Shown in pieces: positions 18,046 through 26,290 of a stretch of 49,983 nt of DNA (within the stretch, counting starts at the first letter, position 1; each line of letters starts with the position of its first letter). Origin of the DNA: Rhodothermales bacterium. GTDB lineage: Bacteria; Bacteroidota; Rhodothermia; Rhodothermales; UBA10348. The notes beneath the pieces are model-generated. The model did not search any database. It was not told the DNA's origin and saw only the letters and a program-made list of their open reading frames with translations. The DNA lies in the NCBI GenBank assembly GCA_017859335.1, contig JAFMNH010000004.1:1-49983 (forward strand). Direction: 5' to 3'. A program made the translations under genes and the position numbers.

Positions 18046-18651
18046 ATGCGTTTACTGTCCATCATCTTCTGCCTGGCGCTTTGCACGGCGCCGCGTGTCC
18101 AGGCACAGACCGTGCCGTCACGCTCGCACGCATCCCTGCTTGCGAGTGTGACGGAGGGATGTCTGGAGAAGGCCGTTGGCGGACAAACAGCCTTCCGTTT
18201 TCTTGCACAGGGCGCAACCGCACCTATCGCCTCGGCGCTCGTGGCAGCGTGGACGTCGGCCGGGAAGACCGTATATCTGCAGCCTTCTGAAGCGGCGGTT
18301 CCACTGCTCGTGGTTACAACCGAGCGCAGCGCCATCACCCTTGGGCGCACGGACGGCGGCATGCTGACCAGAAGGGCAGCAGTGGATCTGACCTGGTGGC
18401 TCTCCTCCGCCGGCGGCGATGTACTGGCCACCGATACCTGCGGGGACCATCTCTCGGATCATCTCAGTCGGGCGGAGGCAAAACGCCTTGCTGTGCCCGG
18501 AAGCCAGCTTTTCGATCCCGACCTGCCGCCGCGATCCAGACTGCTGCACACAGCCCGGCGGATCATGGAACCAGCCGTTCTCCTTGGCGCTACAGCGGTC
18601 GGGACCTATCTGCTCTTCAACCTTCGAAGCAGGCGAAGCGACACCGGATGA
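18046..18651 (+). CDS. Unrecognised exported protein with C-terminal membrane anchor
   Basis: A 201-residue protein I do not recognise. It has a signal peptide (MRLLSIIFCLALCTAPRVQAQ, cleavage near 20) and a hydrophobic C-terminal segment near 175-193 followed by a basic tail RSRRSD, so most of it should sit in the periplasm. There are three Cys, one of them in the signal peptide. Its stop overlaps the start of the next gene in ATGA, which strongly suggests translational coupling with the Ig-like lipoprotein and a shared role at the envelope. Confidence 0.75.
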   Translation: MRLLSIIFCLALCTAPRVQAQTVPSRSHASLLASVTEGCLEKAVGGQTAFRFLAQGATAPIASALVAAWTSAGKTVYLQPSEAAVPLLVVTTERSAITLGRTDGGMLTRRAAVDLTWWLSSAGGDVLATDTCGDHLSDHLSRAEAKRLAVPGSQLFDPDLPPRSRLLHTARRIMEPAVLLGATAVGTYLLFNLRSRRSDTG

Positions 18652-20369
18652 AAGGCTACAAGCCCCTTCCTTCACGATATTCGGTTGGCATGCTTACGGG
18701 GATCGCTCTGTTGCTGCAATCGTGTGCTGTCCCCGTGCCGCCCACGGGAGGACCCGCGGATACCACCCCTCCCACGCTAACGGCATCCGAACCCGTTTCC
18801 GGCTCCGTGCGTGTGGATACCGATCACTTGGTCTTCCAGTTTTCGGAGCCCATTGACGGCACCTCTTTCCTCCCCGCCTTTTCCATCACACCTGAAATGA
18901 GTGGACCTGTCGAGGTTGGCGGGTCCAGCCGGCGTGTGGTAGTCAGGCTGCCTGAGAAACTGCGGGCGGAGACCACTTATCGCGTCGTACTCGATGTTGC
19001 CCTCAGGGATCAGCGCCGCGTGCCCCTCGGAGCCCCCATCACACTGGCATTTTCCACCGGCGCTGAAATGGATCGCTCCCGTTTGGGTGGGCGCATGGTG
19101 CACGCGCATGATGGCAGTGCAGCAGCCGGCGTGGATGTCCTGGCTTTTGCCAGCTCGGATTCGACGACTCTTTCGGAGCGCCCCCTTTTCAGGACGCAGA
19201 CCGACAGGGAAGGGCATTTCCTGCTGGAGTATCTCCCCAGCCAATCCTTTTTTGTCGTTGGCTTGGGCGATACGAATGGAAACCGACAAATTGATGACGG
19301 CGAAAAGATAGCTGTACCTCCCCTTGAGTGGGTGCAGGCAGATACCACGGGGGCCGTCGTGCAGACGCCCTGGGTCCTGACGGACATCGACCGATCATCC
19401 CCACGGGTCGAACGGATACGTGCGGTGACCGAGGATGAGCTCGAGATCCGGTTTTCAGAACGACTACGCCTCTTTCTGGATGATAACATGCCGAGCGATC
19501 ATGTCTTGTCGCTGACCAACGAGGGTGGCAAGGACCTGCCCGTGCGCGCACTCTGGTTCTCGGAAGACCAGCCCCGAAGGATACTGGCCCTTGCCGAGGG
19601 GCTTACGCCGGGGTCATGGAATCTCTCAGGCTCCCTGGCCGTGTCTGATTCGAGTGGGAATTCCGTGGGCGCCTTCCAGGAGGCATTTGACATACCCGAA
19701 GGATTGCCGGCATCCGAGCTCGTCGATGTGCTTCGATGGACACCTGATTCATTGGATACCCCCGGAGGAGGTACCGAAACGGTGCGTACCGTATGGCCCA
19801 TGGAGAACCCCGGGGTACGGCTTACGCGGCCATTTGACGATCTGGCGATTTCGTTCTCGGACACCAGTGGCGCTCCCCTGCCGTGGACAGCGGTCCAGGA
19901 GGATGCCACATGGCATACCTGGAGACCTCCTGAGGATTACGGCGCCCCCTATATCGTGACTGCGCGCCTTCCCGATCAGGATTCCACGTACTCCCTCCGG
20001 CTGCAGAGCGCCTCGCCGCGTCAGATGGGCGCGCTGGGAGTGTACGTAAACCCGGGGCCCCATGGCGATGCCACGATAAAGGCATACCTGCAGGGCCCGG
20101 ACATCGGGGGGCGGCCCGTGGCCAGCGCCCGATTGCAGGAGGACGTGATCCTCTTCGAGAGGCTGCCCACCGGCCTGAAGGGACGAGCCGTCGTCTTTGT
20201 GGATCAGGATATGGATGACAGGTGGAGTCCAGGATCCCTTGTGCCGTATGTGCCCCCGGAAGCGGTACGTTGGCACGTATTCAATGAACGGGTTCGAGCG
20301 CGGTGGGATACCATGGCCAGCGACACGCTTTCGTTCGATCCCATCACGATGCAGGACCGGCACGAATGA
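18648..20369 (+). CDS. SbsA-type Ig-like domain lipoprotein
   Basis: A 574-residue protein from the ATG at 18648; the track start runs 252 bp into the upstream gene. The signal peptide ends in a lipobox-like LLLQSC, and GGPADTTPPTL follows, a common opening of Bacteroidota Ig-like (Big_5) proteins. The first Ig-like domain (about 50-145) contains PVSGSVRVDTDHLVFQFSEPID and ends ITLAFSTG; further beta-rich repeats continue to about 450. It is predicted to be a cell-surface lipoprotein of unknown specific role. It overlaps both neighbours by 4 bp (ATGA), so it belongs to one operon with the exported protein and nnrDE. Confidence 0.85.
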   Translation: MKGYKPLPSRYSVGMLTGIALLLQSCAVPVPPTGGPADTTPPTLTASEPVSGSVRVDTDHLVFQFSEPIDGTSFLPAFSITPEMSGPVEVGGSSRRVVVRLPEKLRAETTYRVVLDVALRDQRRVPLGAPITLAFSTGAEMDRSRLGGRMVHAHDGSAAAGVDVLAFASSDSTTLSERPLFRTQTDREGHFLLEYLPSQSFFVVGLGDTNGNRQIDDGEKIAVPPLEWVQADTTGAVVQTPWVLTDIDRSSPRVERIRAVTEDELEIRFSERLRLFLDDNMPSDHVLSLTNEGGKDLPVRALWFSEDQPRRILALAEGLTPGSWNLSGSLAVSDSSGNSVGAFQEAFDIPEGLPASELVDVLRWTPDSLDTPGGGTETVRTVWPMENPGVRLTRPFDDLAISFSDTSGAPLPWTAVQEDATWHTWRPPEDYGAPYIVTARLPDQDSTYSLRLQSASPRQMGALGVYVNPGPHGDATIKAYLQGPDIGGRPVASARLQEDVILFERLPTGLKGRAVVFVDQDMDDRWSPGSLVPYVPPEAVRWHVFNERVRARWDTMASDTLSFDPITMQDRHE

Positions 20370-22015
20370 CGCGATCCGAAGCGCCTCCCGGCAATGGATA
20401 TCCCGAAATCGAACGGGCAGACATCCTTCATCCGGTACTGGATGCGGCCGCCATGCGGGCAGCCGATGCCTGGACCATCCAGACACTTGGTGTGGCCGAG
20501 GCCGCCCTCATGGAGACGGCCGGCCGGGAAGCCGCCCGCATGGCGGCCGGCATGCTCTCAGGACCCGTCCAGGACACGAGAACCCTCCGCGTGGTAGTCT
20601 GTGCGGGCAAGGGTAACAACGGAGGTGATGGCCTGGTGGCAGCCCGTTGGCTGCTCGATGCGGGCTTCGGCGTACACATCTTCCTGACCGCCCCGCCGAC
20701 CGAGGGGTCTGAGGGGTATCGTGCCAACCTGGCTATCCTTACCCGATTACTCGACATGGGGCACGCTCCGGGTCTCGTACTGAGGCATGCCGGAGACTGG
20801 TCGGTCGAGGAATGGCCCGGCATGCCGGCAGACCTCATCATCGACGGTCTCTTCGGTACCGGATTGGAAACCACGCTTCGTCCTCCGTTTGATGTCCTCG
20901 TCCGGCGCATGAACGAACACGGAGCGCCCATCCTTTCCCTCGACATCCCCTCTGGACTCTCTGCCTCAACCGGACGCGCGTTCGACCCCTGCATCCAAGC
21001 CACGGCCACCGTTTCGATGGGCGCGCTGAAAACAGGGCATCTACTGGAAGACGGTCCTGATGTGTCTGGGCGCATCGAGGTGGCCCGGATCGGTATTCCG
21101 TCGACGCAGGTCAGGCAGCAGGCAGCAAGCCCGGGCAGCGGGTTTCTGTCCACTGATGCATGGGTATCTGTGCACCTTCGACCCCGTTCGCGGCACGACC
21201 ACAAGTACACGACCGGACCGACCATCGTGGTGGGCGGAAGCCCTGCGTTTCCCGGGGCGCCCGTTCTGGCAGCACGGGCAGCAGCCCGCGTTGGGAGTGG
21301 CTATGTCGTGACGGCGGGTCCGGAACGTATCAAAGCACTCTTGCAGGAGCGTCTCGATGCCATCCCTGTTTCTGCTTGGTCCGAGGAGCAGGACGCCGAG
21401 GCTGCCGTGGCCGACATGATTGAGGAGCTGGGATCGCGCTGGACCAAGGCCCGAGCGCTCCTGGTCGGACCCGGTATGGGTCGCGGCGAAGATGTACGTG
21501 CCCGTTTGTGGGCGCTGCTCGATCGCTTCGACGGACCCGTGGTGCTCGACGCCGATGCCCTCTTTGCCATTCGCGAGGACCGTGATCGCATCGCAGCCAG
21601 GGCTGAGGGGCGTTGGATCCTGACCCCCCATGAGGGCGAACTGGCCCGTCTCGCACCCCACATGCCACGCGATATCAGTCGGATCGAACATGTCCGGCAG
21701 GTCGCCCGCGCCTGGAAGTGTATTGTTCTTGCCAAAGGACAACCATCCATTTCGGCGGCGCCCGATGGACGCGTGATGATCAACAGTTCGGGCCATCCGG
21801 CTGCTGCGACCGCCGGGAGCGGGGACGTGTTGGCAGGCATCACGGCTGGACTGCTGGCCCAGGGCCTGGATCCGTTCGCGGCTGCGGCCGCCGGAATTCA
21901 TATCGGTGGAACTGCCGCAAGCCAGTTCGTAGAAGGAAAAGCCGCGCAATCATTGACGGCGCCTGATATCATCGATGCCCTGCCGAACGTGCTGCGTCAG
22001 CTCACCGACACGTGA
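20366..22015 (+). CDS. nnrDE: Bifunctional NAD(P)HX epimerase/dehydratase
   Basis: The ATG at 20366 overlaps the previous stop (ATGA) and gives 549 residues, the expected length of the fused enzyme. The N-terminal YjeF epimerase half has KGNNGGDGLVAARWL near 95 and DGLFGTGL near 170. The C-terminal ribokinase-like dehydratase half has TPHEGELARLAP and AATAGSGDVLAGITAGLLAQG with the catalytic Asp. It repairs hydrated NADH/NADPH damage products using ATP or ADP. Grouping with envelope genes looks incidental to the chemistry. Confidence 0.95.
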   Translation: MTRSEAPPGNGYPEIERADILHPVLDAAAMRAADAWTIQTLGVAEAALMETAGREAARMAAGMLSGPVQDTRTLRVVVCAGKGNNGGDGLVAARWLLDAGFGVHIFLTAPPTEGSEGYRANLAILTRLLDMGHAPGLVLRHAGDWSVEEWPGMPADLIIDGLFGTGLETTLRPPFDVLVRRMNEHGAPILSLDIPSGLSASTGRAFDPCIQATATVSMGALKTGHLLEDGPDVSGRIEVARIGIPSTQVRQQAASPGSGFLSTDAWVSVHLRPRSRHDHKYTTGPTIVVGGSPAFPGAPVLAARAAARVGSGYVVTAGPERIKALLQERLDAIPVSAWSEEQDAEAAVADMIEELGSRWTKARALLVGPGMGRGEDVRARLWALLDRFDGPVVLDADALFAIREDRDRIAARAEGRWILTPHEGELARLAPHMPRDISRIEHVRQVARAWKCIVLAKGQPSISAAPDGRVMINSSGHPAAATAGSGDVLAGITAGLLAQGLDPFAAAAAGIHIGGTAASQFVEGKAAQSLTAPDIIDALPNVLRQLTDT

Positions 22016-22413
22016 TGGTCTTTTTTTCTCCCCGCCTGTTGGCACCTTTGTGGACCCTGTTGATTCTCGTAGCCTTGAGCCTGCCGGGAAGTCGCCTGCC
22101 GGACGCATCGCTGCTTGAGTACGACAAGGCGGTCCACTTCATCCTGTTCTTCGTTTTGACCATCCTCTGGCTGGCGGCCCTGTATCGTGGAGCCATGGGC
22201 AGGGCGTGGGGGATCCTGCTCGTCATACTGGCCTTTTCGGTCCTCTCCGAGCTGTATCAGAGCTGGCTGCCGTTCAACCGCTCAGCCGACGTGGTGGATG
22301 CAGCAGCGGACGCTGCTGGCGCCCTGACCGGTTTTCTGCTCTGGCTGGCCTCCAGAGATTATCTTCGTGCGTGGTCGGAACGCAAGCGGACCGCATCCGT
22401 TGAGAACAGATGA
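22015..22413 (+). CDS. VanZ-family membrane protein
   Basis: A 132-residue protein with four hydrophobic segments. EYDKAVHFILFFVLTILWL and the later SELYQSWLPFNRSADVVDAAADAAGA match the VanZ-like pattern (DKxxHF, and a polar D/N-rich loop before the last helix). The ATG at 22015 shares its A with the preceding TGA stop; the track uses the GTG 3 bp earlier. The function of chromosomal VanZ-like proteins is unclear; glycopeptide resistance should not be inferred. It ends the tightly coupled four-gene set. Confidence 0.82.
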   Translation: MVFFSPRLLAPLWTLLILVALSLPGSRLPDASLLEYDKAVHFILFFVLTILWLAALYRGAMGRAWGILLVILAFSVLSELYQSWLPFNRSADVVDAAADAAGALTGFLLWLASRDYLRAWSERKRTASVENR

Positions 22414-22476
22414 AGGGATGAGCCCGAGGCCTCACAGCAAGGAGGTACACCTCTTTCCAAAACGGTTGCTCCTCCG

Positions 22477-22482
22477 TATACT
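22477..22482 (+). promoter_or_regulatory. Candidate -10 of tonB
   Basis: TATACT occurs in the 120-bp spacer before tonB, about 51 bp from the ATG. TTTCCA lies 17 bp upstream and is only a weak -35 match. Supported by position and sequence alone. Confidence 0.3.
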
Positions 22483-22533
22483 CTCCGCTCCAGTCGATTT
22501 CGTGCCGCCCATGGCACTCAGCTACGCAGAAAC

Positions 22534-23190
22534 ATGGCTCTCAAAAAAACAGAAAAGGCTGACATCAAGCGGAGATACCCGCTGTATGTCGAAATCGGAA
22601 TGGTCCTCACGCTGGCCGTTCTCATCGTGGCGTTCCGCTTGGACATGTCAGCAGATGCGCCGCCTGAATTTGCTCTTGATGAACAGGAAGTCGTTCAGAT
22701 GGAGGAAATCCAGCAAACCCAGCAGATCGAGAAACCCCCGCCACCACCGCGGCCTCCGGTTCCTGTTGAGGTACCCAACGACGAAGTCCTCGACGACGTA
22801 GACCTGGACCTGGACGTTTCCCTGGATCTCGATGACATGATAGACCTCCCGCCCCCGCCACCACCGGCTGAGGAAGAAGAGGAGGAGCCTGAGATCTTCG
22901 TGATCGTGGAGCAGTCTCCTGAACTGATTGGCGGTCTTGCCGGTCTCCAGAAGAAGATCCGATATCCCGAGATTGCCAAGAAAGCTGGTGTCGAAGGACG
23001 CGTTTATCTGCAGTTCGTCGTCGATGAACAGGGCAACGTCCACGACCCCATCGTGACCCGTGGAATCGGTGCTGGCTGCGATGAAGAGGCTATCAGAGCC
23101 ATCATGGAGGCCAAGTTCAAACCGGGAAGACAGCGTGGCAAGTCGGTGAAAGTGAAGATGTCTCTTCCGATTACCTTCAAGCTCAAGTAA
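22534..23190 (+). CDS. tonB: TonB-family energy transducer
   Basis: A 218-residue protein with an N-terminal membrane anchor (about 17-36, YVEIGMVLTLAVLIVAF), a proline and acid-rich periplasmic spacer (KPPPPPRPPVPVEVP near 67-81, then PPPPPPAEEEEEE near 106-118), and a C-terminal TonB domain of about 80 residues containing IRYPEIAKKAGVEGRVYLQF and GCDEEAIRAIM. It transmits proton-motive energy to outer-membrane receptors; the FecA-like receptor at 38080 is a candidate client. No exbB/exbD is adjacent. The gene is monocistronic: it has its own candidate promoter and a strong terminator. Confidence 0.95.
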   Translation: MALKKTEKADIKRRYPLYVEIGMVLTLAVLIVAFRLDMSADAPPEFALDEQEVVQMEEIQQTQQIEKPPPPPRPPVPVEVPNDEVLDDVDLDLDVSLDLDDMIDLPPPPPPAEEEEEEPEIFVIVEQSPELIGGLAGLQKKIRYPEIAKKAGVEGRVYLQFVVDEQGNVHDPIVTRGIGAGCDEEAIRAIMEAKFKPGRQRGKSVKVKMSLPITFKLK

Positions 23191-23216
23191 GCCAACCGGT
23201 ACGCAAGTGTTCAGAG

Positions 23217-23250
23217 AAAGGGGCGGTGCGCAGTGCGCACCGCCCCTTTT
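23217..23250 (+). terminator. Rho-independent terminator of tonB
   Basis: AAAGGGGCGGTGCGC pairs perfectly with GCGCACCGCCCCTTT (15-bp stem, loop AGT), followed by a T, 27 bp after the tonB stop. Because the left arm starts with AAA, the same hairpin could also terminate minus-strand transcription leaving the amidohydrolase remnant. Confidence 0.92.
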
Positions 23251-23273
23251 CTACGTTTGAAGGGCGCCGCGAT

Positions 23274-23450
23274 TCAGTAATTATACCGGACGACAGCGCC
23301 TCCTTTCATGATCAGGCGAACGTCCCGAACCACGCTCATGTCGTCCAGTGGATTCCCCTCGACGGCAACCAGGTCAGGCACCAGGAGGGTCTGTGCGGGG
23401 GAGGGCAGCGCCAGAACCAGCAGGACAGCGAAAAAAAGCAAGGCACGCAT
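23274..23450 (-). pseudogene. Collapsed exported amidohydrolase: signal peptide fused to C-terminal tail
   Basis: A 58-codon open frame too short to stand out in the track. It starts with a convincing signal peptide (MRALLFFAVLLVLALPSPAQ) and passes straight into PDLVAVEGNPLDDMSVVRD then VRLIMKGGAVVR, which is the conserved last strand of secreted metal-dependent amidohydrolases (the ADLVAVxGNPLxD...VxxVMKGG pattern). The catalytic barrel, about 350 residues, is missing. The simplest reading is an in-frame internal deletion that left both ends. The remnant may still be expressed but cannot be an active hydrolase. It is divergent from the aminotransferase at 23561 and ends near the tonB terminator. 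Confidence 0.78.
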
Positions 23451-23527
23451 GATGGGAACTCGTTGGTGAAACGTGCTGCAGGATACCAAAAAGGTCTGGG
23501 TCAAGCCATTGCGTATGCTCCCCGTCG

Positions 23528-23535
23528 TACCTTTG
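23528..23535 (+). promoter_or_regulatory. Bacteroidota-type -7 promoter element
   Basis: TACCTTTG matches the Bacteroidota -7 consensus TAnnTTTG exactly, 25 bp before the ATG at 23561. A TTG about 16-17 bp upstream (in CATTGCG) could be the -33 element. Confidence 0.5.
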
Positions 23536-23560
23536 TATTCACACCAGTACACAGAGCACC

Positions 23561-24805
23561 ATGGCATACGACATCGAACGCGTGCGCAGCGCATTCCCCT
23601 CCCTTTCCGAAACCGATGGCGGGCAGCCTCGCATCTACTTCGACAACCCGGGCGGCACACAGATTTGCCAACGGTCCATCGACCGGATGAATGAGTACCT
23701 GGTCCGCGCCAACACGAATACGCACGGCCCTTTCCGCACCTCCCGGATGACGGACGAGATCATCCACGAAACCCATGCGGCACTGGCAGACTTCGTGGGG
23801 GCCGACGATCCAGGCGAGATCGTGTTCGGCCAGAACATGACCACCATCACGCTGCATCTGTCCCGTTCGCTGGCTCACTTGCTGAATGAGGGCGACGAAA
23901 TCGTGGTCACCCGCATGGATCACGATGCCAATATCAGCCCGTGGCTGCTGGTGGCCAGGGACCGGGGCTGCACGGTGCGTTGGATCGATTTTGATCCACA
24001 AACCTATCGATACGACGAGGCATCCGTGGATGCAGCCGTCACGGAAAAAACCCGCATCGTGGCAGTAGGGTATGCCTCCAATGCCATTGGCACGGTCAAC
24101 GACGTGGCATCGGTAGCAGAAAAGGCGCATGCAGTCGGTGCGCTCGTATTCGTCGATGCCGTCCAGTTCGCCCCGCATTTCGTGATGGATGTCAAGGCCA
24201 TCGGATGTGACATCCTGGCCTGTTCACCCTACAAGTTTTACGGGCCGCATCAGGGTATGGCTTGGGCCAGACGGGACCTGCTTGAATCCCTTTCGCCCTA
24301 CAAGGTCCGTCCGGCCGACGACACGCTGCCCAGCCGCTTCGAAACCGGCACGCAGTCCCATGAGGGAATGGCGGCCACGCTGGGCGCCGTCGAACACTTT
24401 GAATGGATGGGAACGGCAATGGGCGCGGGGGGCACGACGCGTCGTGAGCGTCTGGTTTCAGGCATGGAAGTCCTGATCGATTACGAACGGGACCTGACCC
24501 GCCATCTTATCACTGGTCTACAAGCCATTCCCGGCGTGAGGGTGCACGGACTGACCCGGGAGGAAGACCTGACAGACCGCGTTCCGACCGTCGGCATGGT
24601 CAAGGAAGGCTCCGATCCCGACACCTTGGCCCGTCGCCTGGCCGAAGCCAATATCTTCACCTGGCCGGGGCACTACTATGCCATTGAGGTCATTGAGCGG
24701 CTCGGCCTGAGCGCATCCGGTGGCATGCTGCGCATCGGTCTGGGGCAATACAATACCGTCGAGGAAATCGACCGCCTTCTGAATGTCCTGGATGCCCGGG
24801 GCTAG
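23561..24805 (+). CDS. Cysteine desulfurase-like class V aminotransferase
   Basis: A 414-residue PLP enzyme. The Schiff-base lysine is Lys 225 in CSPYKFYGPHQG; the cofactor Asp is in FVDAVQFAPH near 198-206, and HDANISPW near 121-128 is typical of the VC1184-like branch of the family. That branch is called cysteine desulfurase-like but lacks a clear catalytic-Cys loop, and its substrate is not established. No suf or isc gene is adjacent, which argues against a main role in Fe-S assembly. The stop overlaps the convergent DUF493 stop through the shared palindrome CTAG. Confidence 0.87.
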   Translation: MAYDIERVRSAFPSLSETDGGQPRIYFDNPGGTQICQRSIDRMNEYLVRANTNTHGPFRTSRMTDEIIHETHAALADFVGADDPGEIVFGQNMTTITLHLSRSLAHLLNEGDEIVVTRMDHDANISPWLLVARDRGCTVRWIDFDPQTYRYDEASVDAAVTEKTRIVAVGYASNAIGTVNDVASVAEKAHAVGALVFVDAVQFAPHFVMDVKAIGCDILACSPYKFYGPHQGMAWARRDLLESLSPYKVRPADDTLPSRFETGTQSHEGMAATLGAVEHFEWMGTAMGAGGTTRRERLVSGMEVLIDYERDLTRHLITGLQAIPGVRVHGLTREEDLTDRVPTVGMVKEGSDPDTLARRLAEANIFTWPGHYYAIEVIERLGLSASGGMLRIGLGQYNTVEEIDRLLNVLDARG

Positions 24806-25089
24806 AGAGCGATGACACCCTCGACCTGACCGGCAGCTCTGTAAACGTCTATGACCTCGTCGCTGCTCTCGACGCGGATGTGCATCGTCAGGCTTAGATA
24901 ATTACCCTTGGAAGAGGCTTTGACATCAATCGAATGGTTGCTGAAAAGGGCCTTCAACTCAGAGAGGCCAGCCTTGGGCACGATGAACTTGAACAGGTAA
25001 TGGACCGGCCACTCGTTATTGTCATCGAGCAGCTGTTGGAAGTTGTTCCACCAGTTGGGATCGGTGAGCGGTAGTTTCTGGGGAGCCAT
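24802..25089 (-). CDS. DUF493 (YbeD-like) family protein
   Basis: A small protein of about 95 residues from the ATG at 25089 (MAPQKLPLTDPNWWNNF); ATGs at 25107 and 25134 are alternatives. The ferredoxin-like fold is suggested by YLFKFIVPKAGLSELKALF, SIDVKASSKGNYLSLTMHI and the terminal VYRAAGQVEGVIAL, which match the YbeD/DUF493 pattern. In E. coli the gene lies near lipoate genes and its role is unknown. Its stop TAG and the convergent neighbour's stop TAG are the two strands of one CTAG. Confidence 0.85.
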   Translation of the reverse strand: MAPQKLPLTDPNWWNNFQQLLDDNNEWPVHYLFKFIVPKAGLSELKALFSNHSIDVKASSKGNYLSLTMHIRVESSDEVIDVYRAAGQVEGVIAL

Positions 25090-25228
25090 GGTCCGATAAG
25101 GGTGCATCGTCAGGAGGGAATGCGCCCCGCTCATATTCGTCTGATATGCAGATGGTTTCGTGAATCACTGACGCACCATCGATCGTACCAAGGGTACGCG
25201 CCACCTGATCACATGCCGCTCCACCGCC

Positions 25229-26290
25229 ATGCTACCTGACTGGGCTCCCAATATCCACCCCATGATTGTCCATTTTCCGATCGCCCTCCTGTTCGTGGCG
25301 GCGCTCGTGGACACTGTGGGCATGATCCTGCGATCGAACGACTTCATCCGCAAGGGGGCTTTCAGCCTCTATCTACTGGGTACGGCAGGTGTTGTAGCCG
25401 CCTATTTTTCGGGTGAACAGGCGGCCGATTCCGTCTTCCTGGCCACAGAAGCGAATGCACTTTTGACCGAGCATTCCGATTTGGGTCACTACACCCTGTA
25501 CTTTTTCGGTGGCTATGCCCTGGTTCGCCTTGTCATGTTTGGGCTGAATCTGGAAGCTCGGACGGCCCTCAGGGCAACGGCCTGGGCCATCGGCCTGGTC
25601 GGTATCGGCCTGACCACGGTCACGGCCGATCACGGGGGTGAACTCGTGTACCGGCATGGCGCCGGCGTTCAGGCGGCGCAATCCGAAGCACCCGTTTTCT
25701 CGCTGCCTGACTCCAGTGAAACCTCAGGGCCCGTCATGAATGAGGATGGCGGATGGACATTCAAACCCACGCGCGCAGCTGCCTGGATGGAAGACATGAC
25801 GCTGTATGGGGATCGGGACGGCCTGGAGACCTCACTCAGGGATGGTGGCGATCGGGGCGATGTCCTCGGACTGACCGTTTCCGGCGATCCGGTCATGATC
25901 ATCTTCGATCACACCATGTCTTCCCTGCAGATTGACGCAGTCATGAACCTCGATGCCTTCGAAGGCACCGTCATGTTTGTCACGCACGTCAACGATGCAG
26001 ACAACTACTACTTCACTTCCATCTCCCAGGGATCGGTTCGACAGGGAAAAAGTGATTCGGGTGACCTGATTCTCATGGATGACCAACCCTATGCGCCGGA
26101 GGGTTGGGTTTTTTACAGGGCAGTTGCAGATCAGACCCATTTCCGGGCCTATGCCGACCAGAAGCTGATTGCCCATGGGCATGGCGAGGATGGCGGTATG
26201 GGACCCGTCGGTCTTCGGCTCAACGGCGAGGGCACTGTGCTCATCGATTATGTGCAGACCACGGCCCTCAGGGGCGGGATGGATCACTGA
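25229..26290 (+). CDS. DUF2231 membrane protein with C-terminal beta-sandwich-like domain
   Basis: A 353-residue protein. The N-terminal part has the DUF2231 hallmark NIHPMIVHFPIALLFVA and four predicted membrane helices (about 8-30, 42-60, 84-105, 113-132). After about 160 residues it changes to a soluble region with GWTFKPTRAAAWMEDM, DNYYFTSISQGSVRQG and LRLNGEGTVLIDYVQ, resembling a concanavalin-like/DUF1080 sandwich. DUF2231 proteins are often linked with heme or c-type cytochromes; the His residues at 10 and 15 are candidate ligands. The stop overlaps that of the convergent MFS gene by 7 bp. Confidence 0.78.
   Translation: MLPDWAPNIHPMIVHFPIALLFVAALVDTVGMILRSNDFIRKGAFSLYLLGTAGVVAAYFSGEQAADSVFLATEANALLTEHSDLGHYTLYFFGGYALVRLVMFGLNLEARTALRATAWAIGLVGIGLTTVTADHGGELVYRHGAGVQAAQSEAPVFSLPDSSETSGPVMNEDGGWTFKPTRAAAWMEDMTLYGDRDGLETSLRDGGDRGDVLGLTVSGDPVMIIFDHTMSSLQIDAVMNLDAFEGTVMFVTHVNDADNYYFTSISQGSVRQGKSDSGDLILMDDQPYAPEGWVFYRAVADQTHFRAYADQKLIAHGHGEDGGMGPVGLRLNGEGTVLIDYVQTTALRGGMDH

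Noticed and set aside
23226-23690. 154-aa plus-strand ORF after tonB
   Set aside because: It begins inside the tonB terminator stem, crosses the amidohydrolase remnant and runs into the aminotransferase; no start context or domain.
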